Positions 23,879 to 35,690 of a DNA stretch of 64,000 bases are shown in pieces. Each line of letters starts with the position of its first letter. Position 1 is the stretch's first letter. The notes beneath the pieces are model-generated. The model ran no database searches. It was not told where the DNA came from and was given only the letters and a program-made list of their open reading frames with translations. The translations under genes were made by a program, and so were the position numbers. Source of the stretch: Pomacea canaliculata (lineage: Eukaryota > Mollusca > Gastropoda > Architaenioglossa > Ampullariidae); assembly GCF_003073045.1 (NCBI RefSeq), contig NC_037595.1, forward strand, positions 7,181,509 to 7,245,508. Reading direction: 5' to 3'.

Positions 23879-25732
23879 TCATTCCTCAATCCATGTCTCT
23901 TGGACTGCAGCTGTGCACAAATAGAAATTGTAAGGTAGACTTAAATGCTATTGTACACAATAATAAATTTGTAAATGTAGAGAAAATAATACTTAGATTC
24001 ACTATTTTTTTTAAATTGTTCGGAAACTTGTCCTTTTAAGTTCATATTGACGTACACCTCAAAGAAATCAAAACCAAACAAAAACTACACACCAATTAAT
24101 ATACTTCTCAGCTGAAGTGACTGGAAACTTTTTCCCCTTTGGTTCCACTGAGCCAACTCTGAAGATAGCAGCCGTTTTAAAATTCTCCGTGCACGAGAGG
24201 TGCTGAACCTGTTAAAAAAATCTTTAGTTGTTTCCACCATGTAAAATACTACAATACAAATGCGAAATAAATTAATTCACTGGATTGGATAAGTTTAAGA
24301 TATAATGCTGAACCCTACTCCACTGATGAGGGATCAATGGTTGCATGATGAATATAGCTACAAACCAGACCCAGTCTCTTAAATAAACCCTAGTGGGACT
24401 TCAGAGAAAATAATGGCATTAAGTGACTCAAATCACCAAGTTAATTAAGAGTTTAATCAAAGCTGTTCTTTATGAAAGTAGAACAATTTTAGTGGTCATA
24501 GTTAATAGACACACAGACTGCTCATTTTGACACCATGAAAAGCAAGTGACAGAATTATTTTATAAATAAAATCTATGCATATAAAATACTACATTATTTT
24601 GTACTTCATAAAATGTGTATTATTTTTAATGCAAATATTACACTGACCACACATTCTTGTCAGGAGAGTTAACCTGTAAGCTGATGCTATGCCTGCCTGT
24701 TTGTTAAAAGGGTTTATCAAGACTGTAAAGCATAACATACATATTAACTGATATATTAGCTAAAGCTAAAGGTAACATTTAAAAAAGGTGTCTAGTACTA
24801 ACACATTATACTTAAATGGCATACCACTTTTGTTCTAATTCATTTCTTCATCAGCTCCTCTTTCCCCATATTTTGAAGAAGCAGGGTGACCTGATTCAGT
24901 TTGTGAACTACATTCTGTAGTGTTTTGCTCTGCTCATCAACTTTGCTGAGAACTCTGTTCAAAAATGTATTTGAAATCAAAATGTTACTTTTAGTCTTTA
25001 AAGTAATGACAAAACAAAACTATGGATGTAAGTCTATTGACAATTTTTTTAATTAACAGAAAATGTTTAGATGGATATAATAAGGATGTGCATGTAGACC
25101 ACTAAAAACACAAACCTGTGCTTGTATAGTGATCCTGATGAAATCATAGAGGGAGACAAAATAAACTTACTGGTAAAATTCACTGAGCCAGACCTAGTCA
25201 GTGTGATCTGCAATTAAAGATTGTTATAATTAGTTCTTTTTGTAAATCATGTAAAATAAACTGAAAAAATGGCATGCAGCATTTTAAAGACAAAGAAAAT
25301 ATATGTGATCAGATAAGTGATTGTTAGAAAAATGACAGACTTTGACAAAGTTCATTGCATAGCATTGGATTTCATACATTTTGTTTTTATTTCAAAGTGT
25401 ATAAGTACAAAAATAAAATTCTTTCTTTTGCTTTGCATTAATTTTCCAAAATTTTAGTTGTTCAGAAAGCAATGTGATTGTCTCGTTGCTTTCCCCTAGA
25501 ATGCACCAAGACGGACACAAACGTTTGGTAATCGCAGCACCGCTGTTATTGAGAAAGCAGACGACGAATTTCAAGCATGACTCAATGAGTTCATGTCATA
25601 GATTTCAACTTCGAAGTTAATCATCAATAATACGAGAGATTGTGTGTGTGTGTACTTTACCTCTTGACTAGTTGATTTGAACCCATCATGCACTGTCCTC
25701 TTGCTTCTGCCAATCGTATTCGCGCTCAACAT
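23879..25732 (-). CDS. Small spliced gene, DUF4806/BEN-like C terminus (tentative)
   Basis: Function unknown. Exons: (a) 25739-25661, ATG at 25732, MLSANTIGRSKRTVHDGF; (b) 25207-25171; (c) from 24952, a coiled-coil-like stretch (VDEQSKTLQNVVHKLNQ) that reads to a stop at about 24840 unless spliced at CAG|GTC; (d) 24208-24093, ARRILKRLLSSELAQWN plus GKSFQSLQLRSI; (e) 23910-23879, AAVQETWIEE then stop. Junctions a-b, b-c and d-e keep frame with good consensus sites. A 23-nt microexon at 24696-24674 with perfect AG and GT borders would join the CAG|GTC end of c (phase 0) to d in frame. The last part resembles DUF4806 or BEN-type C-terminal modules; that is from memory and uncertain. It lies wholly inside the Tigger inverted repeats. 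Confidence 0.45.
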
Positions 25733-25761
25733 TTCGTTTCTGTAATTAGTAAATACGTGCA

Positions 25762-25845
25762 ATTAGTAGGCAAGAGATACGATTAAACAATTTGATTATT
25801 TACAACAAGAAGGATATATGGTTAAACCATTTAAATTATCTACAG
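25762..25845 (+). repeat. Imperfect direct repeat, copy 2 (with 22608-22690)
   Basis: It matches the copy near 22608 over the TAGTAGGCAAGAGATA core and the AT-rich run after it. It begins just upstream of the first exon of the embedded minus-strand gene. Confidence 0.65.
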
Positions 25846-26445
25846 CACATATAGAAGACAGCGTCATGTAAAAGCGAGTTGCTAGCGGATGTATATGTGT
25901 GAGACCTGCCGGGTACAACACGTGAAACATTTCACAAAAAGCACTACAATACTTATATATGATCATAAATTATTCATGACTATCCACTGTTATAAAGTAT
26001 AGTTGTTTTAATGGCATCTTTCACTTAACTTTATTAAGACTTACTTCAGAAATCGGCGGTGTTTCACTTGAGGATGGACGTACAGTTCAAAATGTCCGCG
26101 CGCCGGCCGGTGTGACCTTCCTGTGCCCTGTGACCCGCCCGTACCTTGAGGTACACGCGGGGATATCGGGATGCGACACGATCACGTGGCTACCAAATCG
26201 AGAGCGGCTGAAGAAAAAAAGCGCGATGGACGCGTCAGTTTAGGATCGAATTACAGGCTTCCCTCCCCAAAGTCTCACTTCCCTATAGGGGCCGTTCAAA
26301 CACCCAAAGCCCTTGCACGCTGGGGACCGACCAGCATGTCATCATTCGCGCTCGAGACACAGTTACGATCGGTCGTTCCTTATCTATGAGCATCCTTCTT
26401 ATTTAGGGATTTTTGTGCTTTATTTTAATAAGATAATCCTCAATC

Positions 26446-26790
26446 ATGGCTCCAAAGAAGATTAAGAGCAATTAATAGTAGTGAGGTAATGACAAGGAAG
26501 CGGCCAATAAATGAATTGAAAAAGGAAATGACTTCAAAGTATGAAGGTGGCATGCGTCTGTCGGATATGAGTTGTCATATTACCGAAGAGTTTCACAAAA
26601 AAGGCAGAAGGAACAGACACTGGACAGGTTTTGTCCTTTAACCTCAAAGCTACAGAAAAGGGAAGTCTCCCCGATTTTACAATGTCACGTGTGCTCATGG
26701 AGGGGAATCCAAGCAGTAATTCCACCCCTTCCTCCCCACACCTGCTTCCAACCACGCCGTCAAAACGGCAAGTTTTCTGTTTAAATGCTT
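26446..26790 (+). pseudogene. Tigger transposase relic, internally deleted
   Basis: ATG at 26446 opens MAPKKIKS, then after short indels and stops a second frame gives MTRKRPINELKKEMTSKYEG, the helix-turn-helix start of Tigger/jerky-type transposases. From about 26590 another frame reads KRQKEQTLDRF, which is the usual C-terminal end of this family. The whole DDE catalytic domain between them is missing. It is a plain DNA transposon relic and certainly non-functional. Confidence 0.7.
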
Positions 26791-27582
26791 TCGTTAATGT
26801 TTTTATGTTTATTTAACTCCATTTATATTGCATTATAACTGTTCTCATTAAAACAAATACCTATATATATATAGCCTGTAACTTTCAAATATTAACGAGT
26901 CAACAGGGGCTGGGAACCAATTACATCTATTTCCTTTATTTCTTATGGAAAAAATTGTTTCGGATAACGAACATTTCGGATAACGAACAGTTTTCCAGAA
27001 CGGATTAAGTTTGTTAACCGAGGTTCCACTGTATATATCTTCGGACATCGAAGAGACAAATTAAGTGTGGGATTACCACACTGCCACTACCTTAAATTTT
27101 CTGTAGTTGCGCACAAAAATAAAATTACATTCAGTAGAAGGAAAACTAATTACTTTTACACTCATGGAAACAGTATTCCTTATATAAGTGCTGAAGCTTA
27201 TATTAAGGTATACCCGACAAATATGATTTGATCGAAGACATCTATCATTATTTCCTCTAAAACTAAGGATTACTGGAACAATTTTTTAAACTCAGCTTTG
27301 CCGCAATGCTAACTGTATGGGAGATGTTACTTCTTGCTGACTATCAGCAGCCATTGATTACTACCACTATACAAAGTCTTATGTGTGTGGAACAATCCCA
27401 GAATGATATAAAGTATTTTAGATAATTCAACCTTGAATAATATAATTATTCTGTAAAACATAATTCCTCAAAACAAGGTAAACAGCCTTTATTTCACATT
27501 AACATGCAGAACATATATAGAATATGGATTCTGCTGTCACAGCTGAAAGTTGTACAGCCAAACAACCACACCCACTAGAAAC

Positions 27583-27785
27583 TGAAGGATGGTTAAAAAA
27601 ATGTTCGTGTAAAACTGCAGGATGTGCCTCGTGTATATATTTTTCAAGGTCAGGGTGTTTCTTTCCACAAGTGGGCACTTGTAACAGATGCTGTGGGAAG
27701 AAACCCTGAGGTTGTAAAGAAAAACATCAGGCACATCCTGTACATTTTTCATGAATATTTATTTTGTTTTTCGACCATCCGCCAA
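27583..27785. repeat. Imperfect palindrome of about 200 bp
   Basis: The left arm carries, in order, GGATGGT, CAGGATGTGCCT, TTTTTC and GTCAGGGTGTTTCTTTCCACA-like blocks; the right arm carries their reverse complements in mirror order (for example AGGCACATCCTG at about 27729 and TGTGGGAAGAAACCCT at about 27692). The loop is about 15-20 bases and itself holds CAAGTG...CACTTG. It may be a foldback MITE or an old inverted duplication. Confidence 0.7.
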
Positions 27786-28078
27786 CCTAGCTCACTCCAC
27801 GTGTCTGAAGTTATTGACAAAGTGGGCACTGCAATCGAACAACCTACAAATCAGTCGTGGCAGAGTTCTCACCTATAATCAATGAGGCATCTTTTTTTTT
27901 ATTTGGATGTGTGTCCAAATAGCAAAGTCGATCATATTCCATTTGGTATGCTTTTAAAGGGCTATGAGTACCACATACTTATTATAAAATATATCAATAA
28001 GGAACCTGCTAATGCATGCTCAGAAAACTAGAACTAGGTAAGTTAAATCGGTTCTAAAATAAATTCCACATACATGTG

Positions 28079-28100
28079 CGCGCGCACACACACACACACA
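28079..28100. repeat. (CG/CA)n microsatellite
   Basis: A simple alternating GCGCGCACACACACACACAC run. Confidence 0.8.
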
Positions 28101-29293
28101 TAAACAGCGAAGCAAATTCTAGCGCACAGATGTAAATGGATCATTTTAATTAAACTTTTGAATTTGAGTTTCAAACTTTTATGGAGATAAGACATAACCA
28201 TTGATAAGGTTGTTCACTGTCTAATAATTATTGACAGCATATTGTGTTACCCTGTCAAGTGTTGATAACAGTAAGCATATTTTAAACCGCCCCTCACCTG
28301 TGTTATCTTTAAAAAAAACCAAAACAAACACCAATACATTTACTCAAACCAAAGAGGACGGACTACGAGGAGATCGAAGCTTTCGCAGGTTCTCATGCAG
28401 TAACGAGTACTTTTTATTGTTTGCGCCGTCTTTTAAAAAAAAACCAAACTACTATTGTCACCCTTGCCACGTGAAGCAGTCAGTATGGGGGTTCTAGTTG
28501 GTTTTCGCCACCTTATAAATAATTTCCCATATCCCACCAGCAAAAGAACTTACTATTTCGATGTCAGTTACCTCAAGAGGACAGACAAGACATGAAATCA
28601 AGACCAATAAAGTTGCCCTCGAACGGCTCTGTTGATATGTGACAACCAGTCTGCTGTACATCTCAGATCCAGACCCGCCCTATATTGATGATGGCAACAC
28701 CAAGTCATGGCCTCTAACGGAAATTCTACCACCTGTCGTCTACTGAAGGAGAATATTCTCCACAAAGATTGGACATTGATACCCTTTAATCAAATATTGC
28801 AACCTTCTCTGTACATAAATAAAAATAAACCATAATAACAACTCATAAATTACATCAAAGGAAATGTCATTTCACATCTCTTATCAAGCTGTCCCCCACC
28901 ACGCGACAAACCATTTGACGATAGAAAGTATTTTAATCATTATTAACACGACAAACATTTCCTTAAAATGCTAAGAAAAACTACTGTCTAACAAACTGCT
29001 GAAGAAAGGACTCCTTCAGTTATCTGTGTTACTAGTGACAGACCAGGCAGTGTTCAGTCTCTGAAGGTTTGTCACGTCTGTTTTAATTCCAGGAAACACG
29101 CGCAGTCGATGGCTTGGCTAACAGCGACACATTTCTTCATCTTCCTCGTGTGTCCGCATCAATATTTGTAATTTCTGACCAACAACCTGTCAGTAACACA
29201 GGGCCAAGGTGAACTGTAACATACTGCAGGTATCAAAGTTCAGGTGATTTCTCGTCCAACTCTTGCCTCAGAGGCTCAGAGTTGGGTGTGAAC

Positions 29294-32200
29294 ATGCAAG
29301 CCAAGTGTTTCCTGAAGGCCCTGGTGTGCCTGTCAATCTACTTTGCTGTCTTATTCATCACGTGTTTCAAGCATCTGGGAAAATCATGGCAAACGAGCTT
29401 TATTTCTGAAGGAAGAAACGCCTGGTGGTGGTCTTCCGTTGCGAGAAATTCCTACACAGGAGAGCTGGTCATGAACAGACAGGATGCTGGGATGGAGGAC
29501 GGGTTAGAGGTTGCGGGACAAAGTTTCCAGAATACAAGTGACTTTGCTTGTGAAGTGGGACATCGGAGAGATATTATCAATGATGGGATTAGTGCAGGGA
29601 GCAGGCGAGATGCGAGTAAAATATGTGTAGGTAAGGGAGATAATTGCACAGGCAGAAAGGATAATTGCAACACTAAGGGAGGCAATGACATAGCTTCTCG
29701 AGTCGAGCTGGCAGATGAAGGAACGCTGAGCAGAAGGGCAAGTCGAGATGAAGGTATTTGTCTCTCTCTGTCTCTCACACACCACTTTTCCGCTCCCTTC
29801 CCCTTTTACACCAATCTTTTCTTGTTTCCACTTGGCGTGGGATAGGATGACAAACCTCAAGCATGGCGCAGTAGGTCCATCTCACATTTTTCATAAATTT
29901 TGTTCTTATTTCCCGTCCTCATTTTGTTTTATATCATCCTTCCACACCCTACCACACAAATTTTCCCACTGCCTCGTGGGCAATGTTTGAGAAGATAAAG
30001 TCTAAGGAGTCAACCCCACACAGAAAATCATGTAACATCTGCAGGTGAAGGCAGTCCGCAATGAAAATACAAGCAAAGACTCGATGCCTACTTGATCGCC
30101 ACCAGGTCGACCCATCGGCAGTGATTTATATGGAGATTTATATCGAGGGGAAGATACGACAAGTGTATGCTCTCGCCGTTAAAAAAAAGTCAAGTGTAGA
30201 ATACGTGTTAGTCATCCTCATCAATACTGTTCTTATCAACTGCTCCTGCGCACTAATAAAAAAAATCACAGAAACATAAAAATAAAACTACTGTTTCTTA
30301 CAGGGATCGCAATAACATTTTAAAATAAAAACGCGAGCACAGCAAAATGCATATATGTATGTTTAAGTTTTTGAATGAAAAAAATTAGTTCAGTCATGCT
30401 TTTCTGCTAAATTATCTGAGGGTAATTCACTCTTAAACTTTGGGACCGTAGTCATGAGGCGAGGATAAGTCGCTACCTTGTAGCAACGTGGAGAAATTAA
30501 AAATACGTGTCTTGCTTCCAAAGTTTAGACCCCGTCGATATTGTTTTCCCCGTGGCCATAGTAAAAAAGTGATGGCAAAGATATTATGGGGGTCAAGAAA
30601 CATGAAGTGGTATCAGCTGGGTCTCGACACTGGTTTAAAACTTCGGAAACGATGTTTTCCTCGAGTCTTCCATTTTGCCCTGGGAAGACGACTTACCTTT
30701 GCTTCATTACCCAGTTTATCATGCATCCACTTTCCAGCAGATGTTATAGTAGGACAATTTTTTTGGGGGGTCAGCATCAATTAGACATGAATTTTCGAAC
30801 AAGAAGTTCTGGAAGCTAAACATTTATCCACGGGTCACACAACTCACTTTGGTCTAGAAACTTCGTGTTCCTTGATGTTAGTATTGATCGCTTTTGTCAT
30901 CACCAGTTGACCAATTGCTGACCCCAGACATCACGTGCTACAGGCGATTTTCAGTGGGTAGACGCCGATGGAGGTCTACGAGTCTACGCTGCCCACTACG
31001 ACGACGTGCGAGTGCCCCCTGTCGTGGTGGTGGTGGCCATCCGGTCGGAGGCGTTCGATCCCGCCCACGGTGTCATCTGTCACTTCACCAACAATGCGGA
31101 CCAGGATGAAGCATGGGAGGCAAAGACGTCTGGACAGCTAGTGGACCTTCCAGGGGCAGGCAACAAATTGTGAGTTATCTGTCACGTGTCCTACCAGTCA
31201 CCATTTTAAATGTGCGCCCTTCCCGTCTGCCTCTTGTTGACTATCGCTTTCTTTCTGCGTGTTTCTGTGTTTCTCTCAAACTAAACTATTAATGATGGAT
31301 ATGGTTGCCCTAAGCAACTATGGAAGAACACGTTTTTTAACCTAAAACAAAAGAAAACATAAAATCTATTTTTAAAACGCCCCAATGCAGTAATGTAAAA
31401 GTTCAGTTAATCAAAGAACTCATTTTTTTCAGATATCTTGCTGTTTACATCATCTGCCCCATTCCGGAAGTGACATCACGTCCAAAGCATCTTTCGATCA
31501 TCCTGCACTTCAACAATCTTCCCAACAGTCTGACAGTGACGTACCCTGCCGCAGGCCCGCCTGCCCACCAGGTGGCGCTGTGCGTTCCGCCCGTGCACAG
31601 CGGCTACGACATCTGGCGGCAGACGGTCGAGACGTTCGAGCTGCTGCAGCTGCTGGGCGTCAGCCTGGCGCACGTGTACGTGGCACAAGCAGGCGTCAAC
31701 CTCACGCGCGTCTTTCAGCACTACGCAGCACTCGGCTTCCTGCGGCTGTATTCCTGGCGCAGACCTCCAGCTCCCATCCACACCTTTGGCCATCTAGCGG
31801 CCATTCACGACTGCCTGCTGCGCATGCGTCATGTGGCTCACTACGTGGCCTTCGCGGATCTCGACGAGACCATCATCCCGCGCGTGCACGCCACGTGGCC
31901 CGAGATGCTGCGAGACGTGCGGGGGCAGCAGGAAGAGAAGGGACAGCGCGTGGGAGCGTTCTTGTTTCAGAATGCGTTCTTCCACGCCGTCCCCAAGGCT
32001 ACCAACGAGCGGCCCACACCCAGGAGATGGAGGAACAGGCGCAATGTCAGATCCCCGCTCATCAACCGGCAGACGAAGAAAGCCCAAGGCCTGGGGCTGG
32101 TCATCGCTACCAGGCTGCATCGAGGCAAGATTTGGCCCGTGAACAAGAGAAGCAAAGCGATCGTGGATCCCTTGAAGGTGCATTACCTGTTCATCCACTA

Positions 32201-32384
32201 CCCAGTCCTGCTGGTGGAGAACTTCTCCATCGTCACCGTGCCCCACGACCTCGGCCTGCTGCACCACTACAGGAGCAAGTGGGGCAGGGGCCGGGAGGAG
32301 ACCACGTGGGACAATGGAGCGCTGCGATTCGTCGGACCGCTGACCGAACGAGTCTTAAGGACTCTGCGAAACCTGTTTCACTGA
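29294..32384 (+). CDS. GT92 glycosyltransferase, gene A
   Basis: Likely a Golgi type II membrane glycosyltransferase of family GT92; in C. elegans GALT-1 of this family adds galactose to core fucose, but the substrate here is unknown. Exons 29294-29753, 30944-31169 and 31433-32384 join in phases 1 and 2 to 545 residues. Exon 1 encodes a signal anchor (CFLKALVCLSIYFAVLFITC, about residues 5-25) and a charged stem. Exon 2 encodes the GLRVYAAHYDDVR stem block shared with B and C. Exon 3 is catalytic: GYDIWRQTVE, HDCLLRMRHV, then DLDE at residues 371-374, the likely metal/donor site, and LGLLHHYRSKW near the end. The first in-frame ATG was taken as start. It is the most diverged member: its exon 3 is GC-rich and it lacks the upstream CACGTG of B-D. 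No breaks were seen. Confidence 0.92.
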
Positions 32385-34253
32385 AGCGCTTGGTCTTGAC
32401 TGAGTGTTTTATCGGAGTTGAGAAATAAGTCCTTGCTAACATGGTCAGAAACATCATTTCTACAAGCGCTTTTTTTTTTCTTGGGGTTTTTTGTTGTTGT
32501 TGTTGTTGTTGTTGTTGTTTTTGTTTCTCGTCCTCTTTTTTTTTCTTTTTTTAAAAAAAAATTTTCAGTTTGCTTTTCTCTTTTTTTCCTTTTTGCTTTT
32601 TTTTATTGTTTTGTGCGAATCATGTGTGAATCACACACAGAATGTTTCTATCACAGAATAGCGAGTGCTTTAGCTTTACATTTACACGAAAGATCTGCTG
32701 CTGCAAACAACTTTTATTGATTAATTTTCATTATGTGATCAACTCGAAATTTAAAATGAGGCGAAGATTAACTTAATCGAATGTAAAACGTAAATAATAA
32801 TAAAAATGAAATGAAACGTGTAAGCATCCCGTCTCGTTTTCTCTCTATTTATCTCTTTCTCTCTGTCTTTGGTGAGCGCTGGCCGGAGCATGGTGAACAC
32901 GAATAGTGTTTCCACCGAGAATGTTTGTCTCTTAATAGTTGAATTACTTTTTTTTCTGGCTCGGTCAAAAATGCCTCGTCGAGCTTGTAGCAAAAGAAAA
33001 GAGAGAGTGGGGGGGGGGAGGAAGAAAATATAAAGTAACGTGTTCTCCCGACAAAATAGAATTTTTTTTTCACCTGCTCTTATGTCGATTTGTCACAATA
33101 CTAGGGCCATATTTCCACTTCCGTTTCCTTTGGACTACCTCTTCAACCTTCTCACTTCCATGGTAATGGCGCAGAACAGGAAAGAGGGAAAAAAACCTTG
33201 CCAGCTTGTTCAGGATGTCACCTGACCTCGTTAAATCTGCGACTTGAAAGCATAAAAATTAAAATAAAACATTAAACCAATCATTATGATACATAAAATA
33301 ATAAAATGAAATATTAAATAAAAAGTTAAATAACATACAAAAATAAATAAAATATTTAAGAAAAAGCCTTTAATTTTCGATTGATTTTACTCACTCAAAA
33401 GAAAAAACTATTAAGTTGGATGAACAAATACTTTACAATAAAAAATTATTTTAATTAGGGAAATAGCAATGAAATAACCCGAGCATGCGCATGTTTCGAG
33501 AAGGGGTTAACACTGTTTTACCAGTGTTGTACAAGGCATGGGTCTTATGTTGTTTGTACAAGATCCAGAGCAGCCTCCTCACACACTTACTCTTAAATAC
33601 CTGGATTTTTGTCTCCCTATCGCCAAGAAGATATTAATCAATTGTAATATATTATATCTATTGATCAATTCTCTGGTATCTCGTAATAAAAAAGTAACAA
33701 GATTCCGGTGGTCTCGATAAGTGGTATGAGAAATATCCTAGTAGATAAATGAAAGATAGGCTTTGCCAAATGGCTTTCGGAAATTTTAAAAACTCTCGGT
33801 AATACATTCTCACTTAACTCTTAGGAAATTGTTAACTCAGTTGGAAAAAGATGCATTTAACTCCCCTTGAGTAGTGAAAACTCTTGTAGTATCCAAGATA
33901 GGTTACAAGCTGATTATTCTAAAACCCTTTCTCACTTGATATTGAGACAAAATATTAATAAGGAATATTTTGTGAGTAATTTAAAGTCTGCAAGAATTTA
34001 AAGAGTTGTGAGTTGTAAATCGTAGAGAGAAGGAGGATTAAAATATTTCGACTCCCGGAATCAAAAGATAACAATAGCAGTCCTACTCGCTTGAAGTCAA
34101 CTATTTAATTATTTCTCAAATGTAAAAAAAAAAATAAAATATGAAGATTGATGTTTATGGTGGTGAATGAGCTGATCTGGTAGTGAAAAGATCAAATAAA
34201 AGTGATGTAGTTAAGAATTTCTTGAAGAGCACACTCATTTTAATGGCTTATGT
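32385..34253. other. Intergenic, AT-rich, after gene A
   Basis: No gene is supported. It includes the 3' flank of gene A with T-rich runs, a (TTG)n microsatellite and long AT-rich stretches. Confidence 0.5.
32491..32520. repeat. (TTG)n microsatellite
   Basis: About ten TTG units in the 3' flank of gene A. Confidence 0.9.
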
Positions 34254-34261
34254 GACTAAAG

Positions 34262-35682
34262 CAGCGGTTCTCAACCTGTGGGGCGCGACCCCCTGGGGGG
34301 TCTCGACGTGCCTACAAGGGGGTCGCGAAGGTGGTCCTTTTTTAAAAGCTTCTTATACCGGTATTAGTGAAATTAGTTTACATTGTGCAACCGAGTGGTG
34401 AGGGCGATCAAACTCCAAATCTCTTCTCCCTATTCAAGTACACTGTCTAGGCAATGCAGTGACTTCTCACTTCCAAAACTCAAACCACAATCCCCCTCTC
34501 AACAATTAAGCTTCCAATCTCCCTCCTCTCGCCTTTTGCCCTCTCTCTCCCCCAATCTCTCATCGCTGACTCCCCTCTCCCTCTCCAGTCACACCTCTCT
34601 CTTTTTTTAAAAACATCTAAAAGGCACGGATTCAGCAAACGTCCATCATTCACACCATTTCGCCTTCGCACATGCTCAGTCCTAGTACTCTAGTTCCCTG
34701 ACAGAAGGCCATGACCAGACAGTGCGGGGTGGGGGCTTAAGAACGACCGATGGCTGCTGCTAATGGCATTTTTATTGGACATATTTGAGAAGCTGAACGT
34801 TGTGAATACGTCTCTGCAAGGGAAGGACACCACCATATTACAAACAACTGACAAGATGAATGCTTTCGTCCGAAAAATTTCGTTGTGGACGCAAAAGATA
34901 CGCCAAGAAAATATTTTTGATATGTTTCCGTGCTTGTGTAAGTGCAAGGCTGACAACTTGAATCTTGATCAGGTGAAGAATGTAATTATTGCCCATCTAA
35001 ACGGACTGCAAGAAAGGTTTCAGCATTACTTCGCTGAAATTGATGTGACTAAATACGATTGGATTCGTAATCCATTTCTGGCTGATCCTAGCACAAGCGG
35101 GTTGTCCACGCAAGAAGAAGAGCAGCTCATCGTCCTTTCGAGTGACCAATCCCTGAAAATGGTCTTCCAAACAACACCAGTGCCAAAATTCTGGATTAGC
35201 ATCAACGGTGAATATCCTCTCCTTTCTGAGAAAGCAATGAAAGTTCTTCTAACATTTTCAACTTCATATATGTGTGAGCAAGGATTTTCAGCATTGGCAG
35301 CACTGAAGTCGAAATACAGAAATCGTGTGGACGCAGAGGCTGAGCTGCGAATAGCAGTGCGTACGAACATCGCACACAGGTTCGCTTCTCTATGCAACAG
35401 CAAGGAGCTCAACCTTCTCATTAATCAAAGTGACTGTCGAATGAAATAATATTTATTAGCACCGCAGAATTTGCTTTAGTAAAATTTCATTAACAGTTAT
35501 ACTTCTTGCAGATACGAACTTTGTTCTCCCGTTGTTGATTTCCTCGACGCGGCGTTCGAGGTTAGCTAAGGCTCCCCCCCTCCCCCCCCCCGCTCTTCCA
35601 CCGACCTAGCTGGCTAAGGGGGTCGCGGACGTACCGGTGTTCGTCAGGGGGGTCGTCACATGTAAAAGGTTGAGAACCGCTG
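34262..35682 (+). mobile_element. hAT transposon with SPIN-like ends, internally deleted
   Basis: The ends read CAGCGGTTCTCAACCT (left) and CAGCGGTTCTCAACCTT (right, reverse complement). A perfect 8-bp target duplication, GACTAAAG, flanks it (34254-34261 and 35683-35690). The ends match, as I recall, those of SPIN elements, hAT transposons known for horizontal transfer among animals. The cargo is the C-terminal part of a hAT transposase. The perfect target duplication suggests a fairly recent insertion. Confidence 0.92.
34763..35449 (+). pseudogene. hAT transposase, C-terminal part (ZBED5/SCAND3-like)
   Basis: An open frame of up to 228 residues resembles the second half of hAT transposases of the ZBED5/SCAND3/FAM200 kind. 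It starts in the middle of the catalytic region (MAFLLDIFEKLNVVNTSLQG), continues with WIRNPF and ends with the dimerisation block SYMCEQGFSALAALKSKYRN. The BED zinc finger and the first catalytic residues are absent. The open frame may be an N-truncated relic or the last exon of a deleted element. It is unlikely to work as a transposase; the intact dimerisation end could in principle still interact with a full-length enzyme. Confidence 0.85.
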
Positions 35683-35690
35683 GACTAAAG

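Larger units (their letters stand above)
22130..27031. mobile_element. Tigger/pogo-type DNA transposon, 4.9 kb, with foreign cargo
   Basis: Terminal inverted repeats start CAGTGGAACCTCGGTTA on both sides and are flanked by TA (22128-22129, 27032-27033). Subterminal CGGATAACGAAC units recur near both ends, as in Tigger elements. At 26446-26790 there is a relic of the transposase, N terminus joined to C terminus with the middle gone. The interior between about 22610 and 25800 does not look like Tigger sequence: it holds a piggyBac-like MITE, an imperfect direct repeat and a set of minus-strand exons. The copy cannot encode its own transposase. Whether it moved as a 4.9 kb unit or was a shorter element later invaded is not settled by the sequence. 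Confidence 0.85.
27034..29293. other. Intergenic region before GT92 gene A
   Basis: No coding exon is supported. It contains a long imperfect palindrome (27583-27785), a CA run at 28079-28100 and AT-rich sequence. Open frames on both strands at 27520-27880 are explained by the palindrome. Confidence 0.5.

Noticed and set aside
27524-27878. Cysteine-rich plus-strand frame (CSCKTAGCASC) as a small secreted peptide
   Set aside because: It falls inside the long palindrome; both strands are open there because of the symmetry, and there is no signal peptide.
31580-32428. 282-codon frame overlapping the catalytic exon of gene A
   Set aside because: It is a shadow of the GC-rich GT92 frame, with no family resemblance of its own.
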